Notes under the pieces: generated by a model | The model's database searches: none | What the model was told of the DNA's origin: nothing | What the model saw: the letters and a program-made list of their open reading frames with translations, nothing else | Assembly (NCBI RefSeq): GCF_000717175.1 | Contig: NZ_JNYD01000021.1 | Location: 1-64,000, forward strand | Direction: 5' to 3' | From: Pseudonocardia autotrophica | Lineage (GTDB): Bacteria > Actinomycetota > Actinomycetes > Mycobacteriales > Pseudonocardiaceae | DNA length: 64,000 nt | Shown: positions 35,519-43,011 of the stretch, one piece after another | Numbering within the stretch: the stretch's first letter is position 1 | How the letters are laid out: every line of letters begins with the position of its first letter | Program-made: the position numbers and the translations under genes

Positions 35519-36232
35519 TCACAGCAGCTCATTAGAGAGGGCTACGACCTTCCCGGGGTTCGGCCCTCCTCGCTCGATCACCACGACCGCGTCGTCGAAG
35601 CCGGCCTCTGCGTAGCGGTGGAGCTGCTCGCCGACCGGGCCGAGGGTGGCGGGGCTGGAGAGTGGGATGGCGCAGACGACGGCTCGTTTGCCGCCCGCCG
35701 CTCGGAAGCGGGAGTGGGCCTCGAGGATCTGGTCGGGGGTGCGGCGGTAGGCGGAGGCGATCCAGCCGTCGAAGTGTCGGGCGGCCTTCTCGACGTTGGC
35801 GCCCCAGGAGCCCAGCAGAAGGGGCGGCGGAGCAGGTAGCAGGTCCCGCAGCTGCGCCACGTTCTCGTCGAGGGTTCGGAAGCGGCTCCGGAAGTCCCGG
35901 TCGAGCAGCGCGTAGTCCGTATCAGTCGAGCCGGGGCTCACCCCCAGCGTGAGGCGGTCGCCGCACACCAGCTGCAGGGACTGGATCCGGTGGGCGAGGT
36001 CGGCGGGGTGGTGGAGCGGGACCTGGACCGTGGCCGTCCCCAGCTCCACCCCATCCACCGCAGAAGCAGCCGCCGCCAAGGCGACGAAGGGGTCGGGGAC
36101 GAAGCCGGAACGCCCGATGATCTGCGGCATCCACAGGCTCTCGAAGCCGGCGTCCACCAGGCGTCGGGCCCAGGAGGCGACGTCGTAGGGCGGGCCCGAG
36201 CCCAGGTGAGCCAGATAGGCGCCGAGCTTCAC
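35519..36232 (-). CDS. Short LLM-class (F420/flavin-dependent) oxidoreductase
   Basis: A 237-residue luciferase-like protein, shorter than the usual 280-350 residues. The N-terminal half is standard (RLVDAGFESLWMPQIIGRSG, LGTATVQVPLHHPADLAHRI, RLTLGVSPGSTDTDYALLD), then LLLGSWGANVEKAARHFDGW; the middle is trimmed. It starts at GTG 36232, overlapping the stop of the acetoacetyl-CoA synthetase gene (GTGA), so it is coupled to it. The substrate is probably a carbonyl or alcohol of the same pathway. Its 3' end abuts the lower-GC patch, and a truncation cannot be excluded. Confidence 0.8.
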   Translation of the reverse strand: MKLGAYLAHLGSGPPYDVASWARRLVDAGFESLWMPQIIGRSGFVPDPFVALAAAASAVDGVELGTATVQVPLHHPADLAHRIQSLQLVCGDRLTLGVSPGSTDTDYALLDRDFRSRFRTLDENVAQLRDLLPAPPPLLLGSWGANVEKAARHFDGWIASAYRRTPDQILEAHSRFRAAGGKRAVVCAIPLSSPATLGPVGEQLHRYAEAGFDDAVVVIERGGPNPGKVVALSNELL

Positions 36233-38178
36233 AACCGGGAAGCCGCGAAGCGTGCGTACCAGCGCAGCGCGTCAGGGTCGTCGACCGAGGCGATGTTCGC
36301 GGCCTTCTCCAGCGGTCTGCCGCTCATCAGCTTCTTGATCGGGACCTCGAGCCGCTTGCCGCTCAACGTGTGGGGAACGGCGGGCGCTTCGAGGATCTCG
36401 TCCGGAACGTGGCGGGGCGTCAGGCGGGTCCGCAACGTCTGCACGATCTTCTGCCTGAGCGAGTCGTCCAGCACGTGCCCCGAAGCCGGGACGACGAACA
36501 GACCCAGCCAGTAGCCGTCGTCGGGCTGGTCGACCCCGACCACCAGGGTCTCGCTGATCTCCGGCATGGTCTCGAGCACGTCGTAGAAGTCGCTGCTGCC
36601 CAGCCGGACACCCTGCCTGTTCAGGGTCGAGTCCGAGCGGCCGTGGATGGCGAGGCTGCCGTCGGCGTAGAACGTGACCCAGTCCCCGTGCCGCCAGACG
36701 CCGGGCCAGGTCTCGAAGTACGACTCCGTGTACCGCTCCGCGTCCGGGTCGTTCCACAGGCACACCGGCATCGACGGGATCGGCTGAGTGACGACGAGGT
36801 CCCCCACCGAGTCGACGACCGGCTCACCGTCCTCGTCCCACGCCGCGCAGTCGACGCCGGCGAGGCGGCCGCCGATGCGCCCCACCCGGACCGGGGCGTA
36901 CTCGTTGGCGCCGACGAACGCGCCGGAGATGTCGGTGCCGCCGCTGGTCGAGTCGATCCGCACGTCCGGGCCGACGTGCTCCATGATCCAGTGGTAGCCG
37001 GCCGAGGGCAGCGCCGAGCCGCTGACCATCACGTGCCGCAGCCGGCTCAGGTCGTGCTCCTGCCGGGGCGACGCCCCGGTGTTCGCCGTCGCGGTGACCA
37101 CGGCGGCGCCGAGCAGCATGACGTCCGCCCGCGTGCGGGCCGCGACCTCGAAGACCGCGCCCGCCGGGTGGCCGGGGCTGCCCTCGTACAGCACGATGCT
37201 CGCGCCCCCGGTGAGCGCGCCCAGCTGCATGTTCCACAGCGCCCAGCCAGTCGAGGTGAAGGTGAACATCCGCTCGCCCTCACGCAGACCGCCGTACAAC
37301 CCGGACCACATCAGGCCCTGCAGCGTCATCCCGCCGTGGCCGTGGACCAGACCCTTGGGCAGCCCGGTGGTGCCGGAGGTGAACAGCACCCACAGCGGGT
37401 GGGAGAACTCGACCTGCTCGAACTCGAGCGGCGCGTCCTCGCCGACGAACGAGTCCCACGGGACTGCACCCGAAGGAGCGAGCCGGTCGAACACGTACGG
37501 CACATGGACGAAGTGCCGCACCGTCGGCAGCTTCTCGCGCAGTGTGGCAACGACGTCGGCGCGGTCGATCTCCTTGCCGTTCCAGTGGTAGCCGTCCGCG
37601 GCAATGAGGACGGTGGGCTCGAGCTGTGCGAGACGACCGATGGTGCCCTCGGCGCCGAAGTCCGGGGAGCAGCACGACCACACCGCCCCGACCGCGGCGG
37701 CGGCGAGGACGCCGATCACCGCGTGCTCGGTGTTCGGCAGGTACGCGCAGACCCGGTCGCCGGGGCGCACGCCCGCCCGCCGCAGCCAGCTGGCCGCCGC
37801 CGCGACCGACCGGCGCAACTCGCCCCACGTGATCTCGCGCGCGGGTGCGCCGCCCTCTCGGACGCACACCATCGCCACCGAGGAGTCGGCGCCGCGGCGC
37901 AACGCGTGCTGCGCCCAGTTCAGCCGCGCGCCAGTGAACCAGCGGGTGTGCGGCATCGGGTCGGGGGTGCGCACCTGCGTCCACGGCGCGGAGAACTCGA
38001 CCCCGTAGTAGTCGACGACGGACAACCAGAACCGGCCGATGTCCTCCACCGACCAGGCCCAGAGGGCGTCGTGGTCCGCGAACGGCCGCCCCTCACGCTC
38101 CTCCAGCCAGTCCAGGTACCCGCGCAGCGCGGAGCCCTCGATGCGGGCCGCCGTCGGGCTCCAGAGCGTGTCGGTCAT
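36229..38178 (-). CDS. aacS: Acetoacetate-CoA ligase (acetoacetyl-CoA synthetase)
   Basis: A 649-residue adenylate-forming ligase that activates acetoacetate to acetoacetyl-CoA, linking ketone bodies or leucine-type breakdown to central metabolism. Motifs: AMP-binding P-loop VLFTSGTTGLPKGLVHGHGG, the GSALPSAGYHWIMEHVG block and IDSTSGGTDISGAFVG, all characteristic of AacS rather than acetyl-CoA synthetase, plus the C-terminal lysine region HTLSGKRLEVPIKKLM. Length is standard. The ATG at 38178 is 54 nt after the SDR gene stop, with a 16-bp hairpin between. The downstream LLM gene overlaps its stop. Confidence 0.92.
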   Translation of the reverse strand: MTDTLWSPTAARIEGSALRGYLDWLEEREGRPFADHDALWAWSVEDIGRFWLSVVDYYGVEFSAPWTQVRTPDPMPHTRWFTGARLNWAQHALRRGADSSVAMVCVREGGAPAREITWGELRRSVAAAASWLRRAGVRPGDRVCAYLPNTEHAVIGVLAAAAVGAVWSCCSPDFGAEGTIGRLAQLEPTVLIAADGYHWNGKEIDRADVVATLREKLPTVRHFVHVPYVFDRLAPSGAVPWDSFVGEDAPLEFEQVEFSHPLWVLFTSGTTGLPKGLVHGHGGMTLQGLMWSGLYGGLREGERMFTFTSTGWALWNMQLGALTGGASIVLYEGSPGHPAGAVFEVAARTRADVMLLGAAVVTATANTGASPRQEHDLSRLRHVMVSGSALPSAGYHWIMEHVGPDVRIDSTSGGTDISGAFVGANEYAPVRVGRIGGRLAGVDCAAWDEDGEPVVDSVGDLVVTQPIPSMPVCLWNDPDAERYTESYFETWPGVWRHGDWVTFYADGSLAIHGRSDSTLNRQGVRLGSSDFYDVLETMPEISETLVVGVDQPDDGYWLGLFVVPASGHVLDDSLRQKIVQTLRTRLTPRHVPDEILEAPAVPHTLSGKRLEVPIKKLMSGRPLEKAANIASVDDPDALRWYARFAASRL

Positions 38179-38192
38179 CCGTACCGCCTCAC

Positions 38193-38229
38193 TGTGCGAC
38201 GGGCCCGGTCGCGCCGGGCCCGTCGCACA
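38193..38229 (-). terminator. 16-bp perfect hairpin between SDR and aacS
   Basis: TGTGCGACGGGCCCGG / CCGGGCCCGTCGCACA around a 5-nt loop, 3 nt past the SDR stop and only 14 nt before the aacS start. It should terminate or attenuate transcription coming from the SDR side; aacS would then rely on read-through or an internal promoter. Confidence 0.75.
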
Positions 38230-38232
38230 TGC

Positions 38233-38988
38233 TCACACGAGGGACGCGGTCAGCCCACCGTCGAGGACGTAGTGGCTGCCGGTGATCCACGACGCCCGGT
38301 CGGACGCGAGGAAGGCCGCCACCTCGGCGATGTCCTCCGGGGTGCCCAGCCTGCCCTGCTTCATCGCGACGAGGTCGCCGAAGGGGACCTGGGTCGCCGC
38401 CTCGAAGTCTGGGACGAGCCGCTCGACCATGGCGGTGTCGGCGAAGCCCGGGCAGACCGCGTTGACCCGCACGCCCGTCGGGCGCATCTCCACCGCGGCG
38501 ACCCGGGTGAGCTGGATCAGCGCCGCCTTCGTCGCGCAGTAGGAGCCGAGGAGCGGGCTGCCGCCGATGCCGGCGATCGAGGCGATGTTGACGACGTTGC
38601 CCTTCGACTCGATCAGGTGCCCGATGGCCGCCTTCATCGCCACGAACGGACCGCGCACGTTGACCGCGTAGATCTTGTCGAAGCTCTCCGTCGACTGCTG
38701 CAGCAGCGGCGAGGAGACCTCGATCCCGGCGTTGTTGACCAGCACGTCGAGACCGCCGAGCAGGTCCACCGCCTGCTGCACCGCGCCCTGGACCTGGCCC
38801 TCGTCCGTGACGTCGCAGTTGGCCACGCCCGCGGCGCCGATCTCGTCCGCCGTCTTCTTGGCCGCGTCGGCGTCGATGTCGCTGATCACGACCCGGGCGC
38901 CGCGCTGCGTGAACAGCGTCGCGATCGCCTTGCCGATCCCGGCAGCGGACCCGGTGACGAAGACCCGCTTACCGTCGAGTTCGGGCAT
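38233..38988 (-). CDS. SDR family NAD(P)-dependent oxidoreductase
   Basis: A 251-residue classical short-chain dehydrogenase. The cofactor motif TGSAAGIGKAIA is at residues 12-23, NNAG near 87, catalytic Ser in NIASIAGIGGS, and YCATK with the catalytic Tyr and Lys near residue 150; VNAVCPGFADT follows. An acidic residue after beta-2 (VVISDIDAD) favours NAD over NADP. It would oxidise a secondary alcohol or 3-hydroxy intermediate such as 3-hydroxybutyrate, which would fit with aacS next door, but substrate is inferred. ATG at 38988 follows GAGAGGAAAGAG; 42 nt after the LLM gene. Confidence 0.92.
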   Translation of the reverse strand: MPELDGKRVFVTGSAAGIGKAIATLFTQRGARVVISDIDADAAKKTADEIGAAGVANCDVTDEGQVQGAVQQAVDLLGGLDVLVNNAGIEVSSPLLQQSTESFDKIYAVNVRGPFVAMKAAIGHLIESKGNVVNIASIAGIGGSPLLGSYCATKAALIQLTRVAAVEMRPTGVRVNAVCPGFADTAMVERLVPDFEAATQVPFGDLVAMKQGRLGTPEDIAEVAAFLASDRASWITGSHYVLDGGLTASLV

Positions 38989-39030
38989 CTCTTTCCTCTC
39001 ACTTCGTTGTGGGGAGTGCGGAACCGGAGG

Positions 39031-40020
39031 TCAGGAGGCCTCGACCTTCGGCATGATGTCGTTCTTGATCCGCTTGAGGTCGTCGAGGGTCTTGGACACG
39101 GGGACGTCCGCGAACGGCGGCCAGAACATCGGCATCGTCATCCCGGCCTCCTTGTACGCCTTGAGCTTGTCGGTGATCTGCCGCTCGCTGCCCGCCAGCA
39201 GGTTCGTGACCTTCCCCGCGGGGGAGTCGTCCAGGTCGACGTCCGTGATGACCGTCCAGATCATGCTGCTGATCTCGAGGTCGCCGATCTTGCGCTGGCT
39301 GCCGATCGCCTCGAGCTCGCGCTCGATCCCCCCGCGCCACGTCGCGATGTCCTCGGGCGAGTCCTGGATCCCGATCCAGCCCTTGAGGTCGTACTTGCTG
39401 ACGCGCTTGGCCGCCCGCGCCGGGTCCTTGAGGCCGGAGAAGAAGATCGGCAGCGGGTCCTGCAGCGGCTTGATCCCGAACCCGCAGCTGTCGAAGTCCG
39501 CGAACTCGCCGTGGTACTCGAACAGCTCGTTGTTCCAGATGCCCTGCATGACCTCGATCGTCTCGCGCACGTGCTTGTGCCGTTTCGGGAAGATGTGCGC
39601 GGCGCTCGCGGCCGCGAACTCCTCCGGCATCCACCCGGATCCGACGCCGACGTTGAGCCGACCGTTCGAGAGGTGGTCGATGGTGGCCATCTCCGTGGCC
39701 AGGACGCCGGGGGCGCGGAACGGCGTGTCGATGATGCTCATGCCGATCCGGACCTTCGAGGTCTTGGCCGCGAGCCACGGGATCAGCGGATAGCCCTGGA
39801 ACCACTGGCCGCGCGAGGACACCGGCAGCGCCTTGGGCAGACCGTCCATCATCCCGAAGGGGTACTGCAGCTCCTGCCGGTCCGACGCCTCCGGGACGAC
39901 GATCCGGTCGAGCGTCCACACCGAGTCGAAGTCGAGCTCCTCGGCGAGCGCGGTGAGGTCCTCCAGCTCCTTGACGGTCACCTTGTCGCGGAAGTTGGGC
40001 AGGTAGAGGGCGAGCTTCAT
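39031..40020 (-). CDS. LLM-class F420-dependent oxidoreductase
   Basis: A 329-residue luciferase-like protein of normal length. Typical blocks are SVWTLDRIVVPEASD, the IPWLAAKTSKVRIGMSIIDT strand, LATEMATIDHLSNGRLNVGV and GSGWMPEEFAA. It begins KLALYLPNFRDKVT. Members of this branch use F420H2 or reduced flavin to reduce or oxygenate carbonyl compounds. Its ATG overlaps the stop of the acyl-CoA ligase gene (ATGA), making it the second gene of the operon controlled by the divergent TetR. Substrate unknown. Confidence 0.88.
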   Translation of the reverse strand: MKLALYLPNFRDKVTVKELEDLTALAEELDFDSVWTLDRIVVPEASDRQELQYPFGMMDGLPKALPVSSRGQWFQGYPLIPWLAAKTSKVRIGMSIIDTPFRAPGVLATEMATIDHLSNGRLNVGVGSGWMPEEFAAASAAHIFPKRHKHVRETIEVMQGIWNNELFEYHGEFADFDSCGFGIKPLQDPLPIFFSGLKDPARAAKRVSKYDLKGWIGIQDSPEDIATWRGGIERELEAIGSQRKIGDLEISSMIWTVITDVDLDDSPAGKVTNLLAGSERQITDKLKAYKEAGMTMPMFWPPFADVPVSKTLDDLKRIKNDIMPKVEAS

Positions 40021-41570
40021 CGGGTTCCGCCTCCTTGCGGTACTGCGGTGAGTGTCGTGCGGATCTCTGTCTTGAGGACCTTGCCGATGGTGGAGCGCGG
40101 GAGGTCGGGCCAGATCTCGATCTGCTTGGGCGCCTTGACGCTGCCGATGCGCTGCTTGACGAACGCGATCAGCTCGTCGACGTCCACCTCGGTGGCGGGC
40201 TGGAGCTGGACCACGGCGGTGACCCGTTCGCCCCACTTCTCGTCCGGCAGGCCGACCACCGCGCAGTCGCGGACGGCGTCGTGGGCCATCAGCGCCTGCT
40301 CCACCTCGGCGGAGTAGACGTTGAACCCGCCGGTGATCACCATGTCCTTGGCGCGGTCGACGATGTACAGGAACCCGTCCGCGTCGAGGTAGCCGACGTC
40401 GCCGGTGTGGTGCCAGCCGTGGGCGGACGCCTCGGCCGTGGCCTCGGGGTTGCGGTAGTAGCCGGCCATCACCAGCGAGCCGCGGACGCAGATCTCGCCC
40501 CGCTCCCCGCGCGGCACCGGCCGGCCCTCCTGATCGAGGATCGCCACCGTGACCAGCGGCGAGGGTCGGCCGGCGGACGACAGCCGATCGGTGGCGATCG
40601 TCCCGTCCGGCAGGCGGTGCTCGGCCGGGGACATCGTCGAGATCATCATCGGCGCCTCGGACTGCCCGAAGAGCTGCGCCATCGGCCCGATGCGGTCGAG
40701 CGCCTCGGCCAGCCTGGCCACCGACATCGGCGCCGCGCCGTACCAGAAGCACTGCAGCGACGACAGGTCCGTGCTGTCGAGCGCCGCGTGGCCGAGAACC
40801 ATGTAGATCAGCGTCGGCGGCAGGAAGGTGTGGGTGACCCGGTGCCGCTCGATCAGCTCCAGGAACCGGCCGACGTCCGGCTTCGCCATGATCACGACCT
40901 CGCCACCGCGGGCGAGGATCGGGAAGCACAGCACGCCGGCCGCGTGGGTCAGCGGGGCCTGGGCCAGGTACACCGGGCGGCCCTCGAAGGGGTAGCTCAT
41001 CAGCGTGATCGCCGACATCGCCTCGAGGTTGCGACCGGTGAGCATGACCCCCTTGGGGCGCCCCGTGGTGCCACCGGTGCCGACCAGGGCGACCACGTCG
41101 TCGGGCTGGGCGGCCTCGGCGTCCGGGTCCTCGCGCGCGGCGTCGAGCCAGGGGTGGAAGGCCTGCGCGCGGCCGTCGCCGTCGCCGAGGCGGACGAGCG
41201 TGGTCAGCTTCGGGAGGTCCGGGGCGATCGCGGCGACCAGGTCGTCGAAGGCCGGTTGGAAGATCAACGCGGAGCAGTCGAACAGGTCGAGCAGCTCCGC
41301 GTTCTCCGCGGCCGCATTGCGCGGGTTGATCGGGCACCACACCGCACCCGCCCGGGCGATGCCGAAGACGCAGGAGAACGCGGTCGGGTCGTTGGCCGAG
41401 AGGATGCCGACCTTGTCGCCCGGCCGGACGCCCGAGCGCCGCAGTGCCCTGGCGACGGCGTGGGAGAGCTCGACGACCTCGCCGTACGACAGCGACACCC
41501 CGTCGAGGGTCAGGCAGGGAGCCTCGGGATCGAGGGAGGCGCCCTTGTCGAGATAGAAGGTCAGCGACAT
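40017..41570 (-). CDS. Acyl-CoA synthetase (AMP-forming, FadD-like)
   Basis: A 517-residue class I adenylate-forming ligase. P-loop VALVGTGGTTGRPKGVMLTG, the LFGQSEAPMMISTM adenine-binding block, HTGDVGYLDADGFLYIVDRA, KDMVITGGFNVYSAEVEQAL and the terminal catalytic Lys in STIGKVLKTEIR are all intact. It resembles the ligase at 60840-62375 closely through the last third, so the two are paralogues within this window. ATG at 41570 follows GAGGGACG, preferred to an ATG 24 codons upstream. First gene of the operon running to aacS; divergent from tetR with the palindrome at 41646-41669 between them. Acid substrate unknown, probably medium-chain or branched. Confidence 0.92.
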   Translation of the reverse strand: MSLTFYLDKGASLDPEAPCLTLDGVSLSYGEVVELSHAVARALRRSGVRPGDKVGILSANDPTAFSCVFGIARAGAVWCPINPRNAAAENAELLDLFDCSALIFQPAFDDLVAAIAPDLPKLTTLVRLGDGDGRAQAFHPWLDAAREDPDAEAAQPDDVVALVGTGGTTGRPKGVMLTGRNLEAMSAITLMSYPFEGRPVYLAQAPLTHAAGVLCFPILARGGEVVIMAKPDVGRFLELIERHRVTHTFLPPTLIYMVLGHAALDSTDLSSLQCFWYGAAPMSVARLAEALDRIGPMAQLFGQSEAPMMISTMSPAEHRLPDGTIATDRLSSAGRPSPLVTVAILDQEGRPVPRGERGEICVRGSLVMAGYYRNPEATAEASAHGWHHTGDVGYLDADGFLYIVDRAKDMVITGGFNVYSAEVEQALMAHDAVRDCAVVGLPDEKWGERVTAVVQLQPATEVDVDELIAFVKQRIGSVKAPKQIEIWPDLPRSTIGKVLKTEIRTTLTAVPQGGGTR

Positions 41571-41645
41571 CGTCGTCCCTCGATCGTCGTCGGCATCGTT
41601 GCTGACAGGGACGACCGTGGCCCGATCTTGGACGGTTGTCAAGAT

Positions 41646-41669
41646 TTTCCTGGACGAGTGGTCAGGAAA
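41646..41669. promoter_or_regulatory. TetR operator between the acyl-CoA ligase operon and tetR
   Basis: TTTCCTG-(10 nt)-CAGGAAA, perfect 7-bp arms in the 124-bp divergent region, 26 bp before the TetR start. The AT-rich arms stand out in this GC-rich DNA. Very likely bound by the TetR protein encoded next to it. Confidence 0.65.
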
Positions 41670-41694
41670 TCCCCTCGATGGGTATCGTCACCTC

Positions 41695-42312
41695 ATGCCC
41701 AGCTCCGCTGCGGTGCGGTCGCGGTCCCGTGCCGACAAGTTCGAGGACCGCCGTCGCGAGCTCGCCGACGCGGCGTTGCTGACCCTGGCAGAACTCGGCT
41801 ACGCGCGCACCAGCCTGCGCACGATCGCGGACAACACGGAGTTCTCCCACGGGCTCCTGCACTACTACTTCGCCGACAAGATCGACCTGATCACCTACTG
41901 CGTGCAGCGCTACAAGGACGCCTGCGTGCAGCGCTACGAGGGCTTCGTCGCGGAGGCGCGCACGCCCGCGGAGCTCGCCGCGGCCTGCGGGAACGGGCTG
42001 GCCGCCACCCTCGCCGACGCCCCGCTCATGCACCGGCTCTGGTACGACCTGCGCGCGCAGTCCCTGTACGAGGAGGCCTTCCGGGACGACGTCGCCGAGA
42101 TCGACGGCCGCCTGCAGGACATGATCTGGCGCCTGGTCCGCGGCTACGCCCAGCTGTCGGGAGCGGAGCCCACCTGCTCCCCCTCCGCCGCCTACGCGAT
42201 GTTCGACGGGCTGTTCCAGCAGGCACTACAGCGGTACGTCGCGGGCTCGGGGACGGCACTCGACGAGCTGCGGGACAACTGCCGGGACCTGCTGCCGCGG
42301 CTCTTCGTCTGA
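41695..42312 (+). CDS. TetR/AcrR family transcriptional regulator
   Basis: A 205-residue repressor. Helix-turn-helix at about residues 17-65: RRRELADAALLTLAELGYAR, then SLRTIADNTEFSHGLLHYYF, with ADKIDLITY closing the DNA-binding domain. The C-terminal part includes AYAMFDGLFQQALQRY, a ligand-domain helix. I start at ATG 41695; an in-frame start 32 codons up would run through the palindrome. It is divergent from the acyl-CoA ligase operon and should repress it until an acyl-CoA or related ligand accumulates. Confidence 0.9.
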   Translation: MPSSAAVRSRSRADKFEDRRRELADAALLTLAELGYARTSLRTIADNTEFSHGLLHYYFADKIDLITYCVQRYKDACVQRYEGFVAEARTPAELAAACGNGLAATLADAPLMHRLWYDLRAQSLYEEAFRDDVAEIDGRLQDMIWRLVRGYAQLSGAEPTCSPSAAYAMFDGLFQQALQRYVAGSGTALDELRDNCRDLLPRLFV

Positions 42313-42353
42313 TCTCTCGGTGGCGACGGCCCCGGGGGCACGCACGGTGAGGG

Positions 42354-42587
42354 TCAGCCCGTCGACGGCGGCTCCAGCTGCCGCACCGACAGCAGCGGCA
42401 CACCGAGATCACGGATCCTGGCCAGCGCGCCGTGCAACGCGGCCTGGTCGGCCAGTGGCCCGGTGAGCACGGTCTGCCCCGCCGGACCTTCGGTGGCGAC
42501 GAGCCCGGCGAGCCATTCCGACCACTCGTCGTCGAGCACGGCGCCCACCCGGATCTCGTACACCGGTCCCCTGTCGGCCCCGCTCAT
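42354..42587 (-). CDS. 77-residue protein coupled to whiB
   Basis: A small protein beginning MSGADRGPVYEIRVGAVLDD, with a predicted alpha/beta composition (YEIRVGAVLDDEWSEWLAGL, then LTGPLADQAALHGALARIRD and LGVPLLSVRQLE). Its ATG overlaps the stop of the whiB-like gene (ATGA), so the two are translationally coupled. The sequence pattern recalls actinobacterial proteins that end in 'DQAALHGLLxRIRDLGLPLLSV', common next to regulators but without known function. Coding is supported by the overlap and by that pattern. Confidence 0.75.
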   Translation of the reverse strand: MSGADRGPVYEIRVGAVLDDEWSEWLAGLVATEGPAGQTVLTGPLADQAALHGALARIRDLGVPLLSVRQLEPPSTG

Positions 42588-42904
42588 CCCGAGTACGCCA
42601 ACGCGGACCGCGGCGGGCGCCCCGGGCCCCGCTTGCGCGCGATCACCGTGCCGCGGTCGATGATCTCGCCGCCCCAGACCCCCCACGGCTCCCCGCGCCG
42701 CACCGCCCCGGCCAGGCACTCCGCGCGGACCGGGCAGGGCCGGCACAACCGCTTCGCCCGTTCCAGGTCGAGGGGCGAGACGGCGAACCACAGGTCGGGG
42801 TTCGCGTGCTGGCACGGCAGGGCGAGGTCGGCCGCCGGAGCGGCGCGCCGTCGACTCCGGATGTCCACGGCGCTCCGTGAGCTGACGGTCGCTGACGTGG
42901 GCAT
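42584..42904 (-). CDS. WhiB-like [4Fe-4S] transcriptional regulator
   Basis: A 106-residue Wbl protein, restricted to actinobacteria and their phages. The four cluster ligands are Cys31, Cys54, Cys57 and Cys63 (LCRPCPVRAEC), followed by the beta-turn GVWGG at 75-79 and a basic C-terminus (ARKRGPGRPPR) that binds DNA. Wbl proteins work with the primary sigma factor and sense oxygen, NO or redox state. Ribosome-binding site AAGGAGGT before ATG 42904 is very strong. It lies downstream of the MalT-like regulator and overlaps the 77-residue gene. Subclass not certain. Confidence 0.93.
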   Translation of the reverse strand: MPTSATVSSRSAVDIRSRRRAAPAADLALPCQHANPDLWFAVSPLDLERAKRLCRPCPVRAECLAGAVRRGEPWGVWGGEIIDRGTVIARKRGPGRPPRSALAYSG

Positions 42905-43011
42905 CGCCCACCTCCTTCCGGACCCCGGCGACGGTAGGCGGACCGGCCGGCGCCGGGATCACGCGAAGGTGGGAGGCACGGTGGCATCTCGCGCCCACCA
43001 CCACCGCCGCG

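Noticed and set aside
34623..35520. Searched for a tRNA, attachment site or transposase remnant in the lower-GC patch
   Set aside because: No cloverleaf, direct repeat or transposase motif could be found, so it is not called a mobile element.
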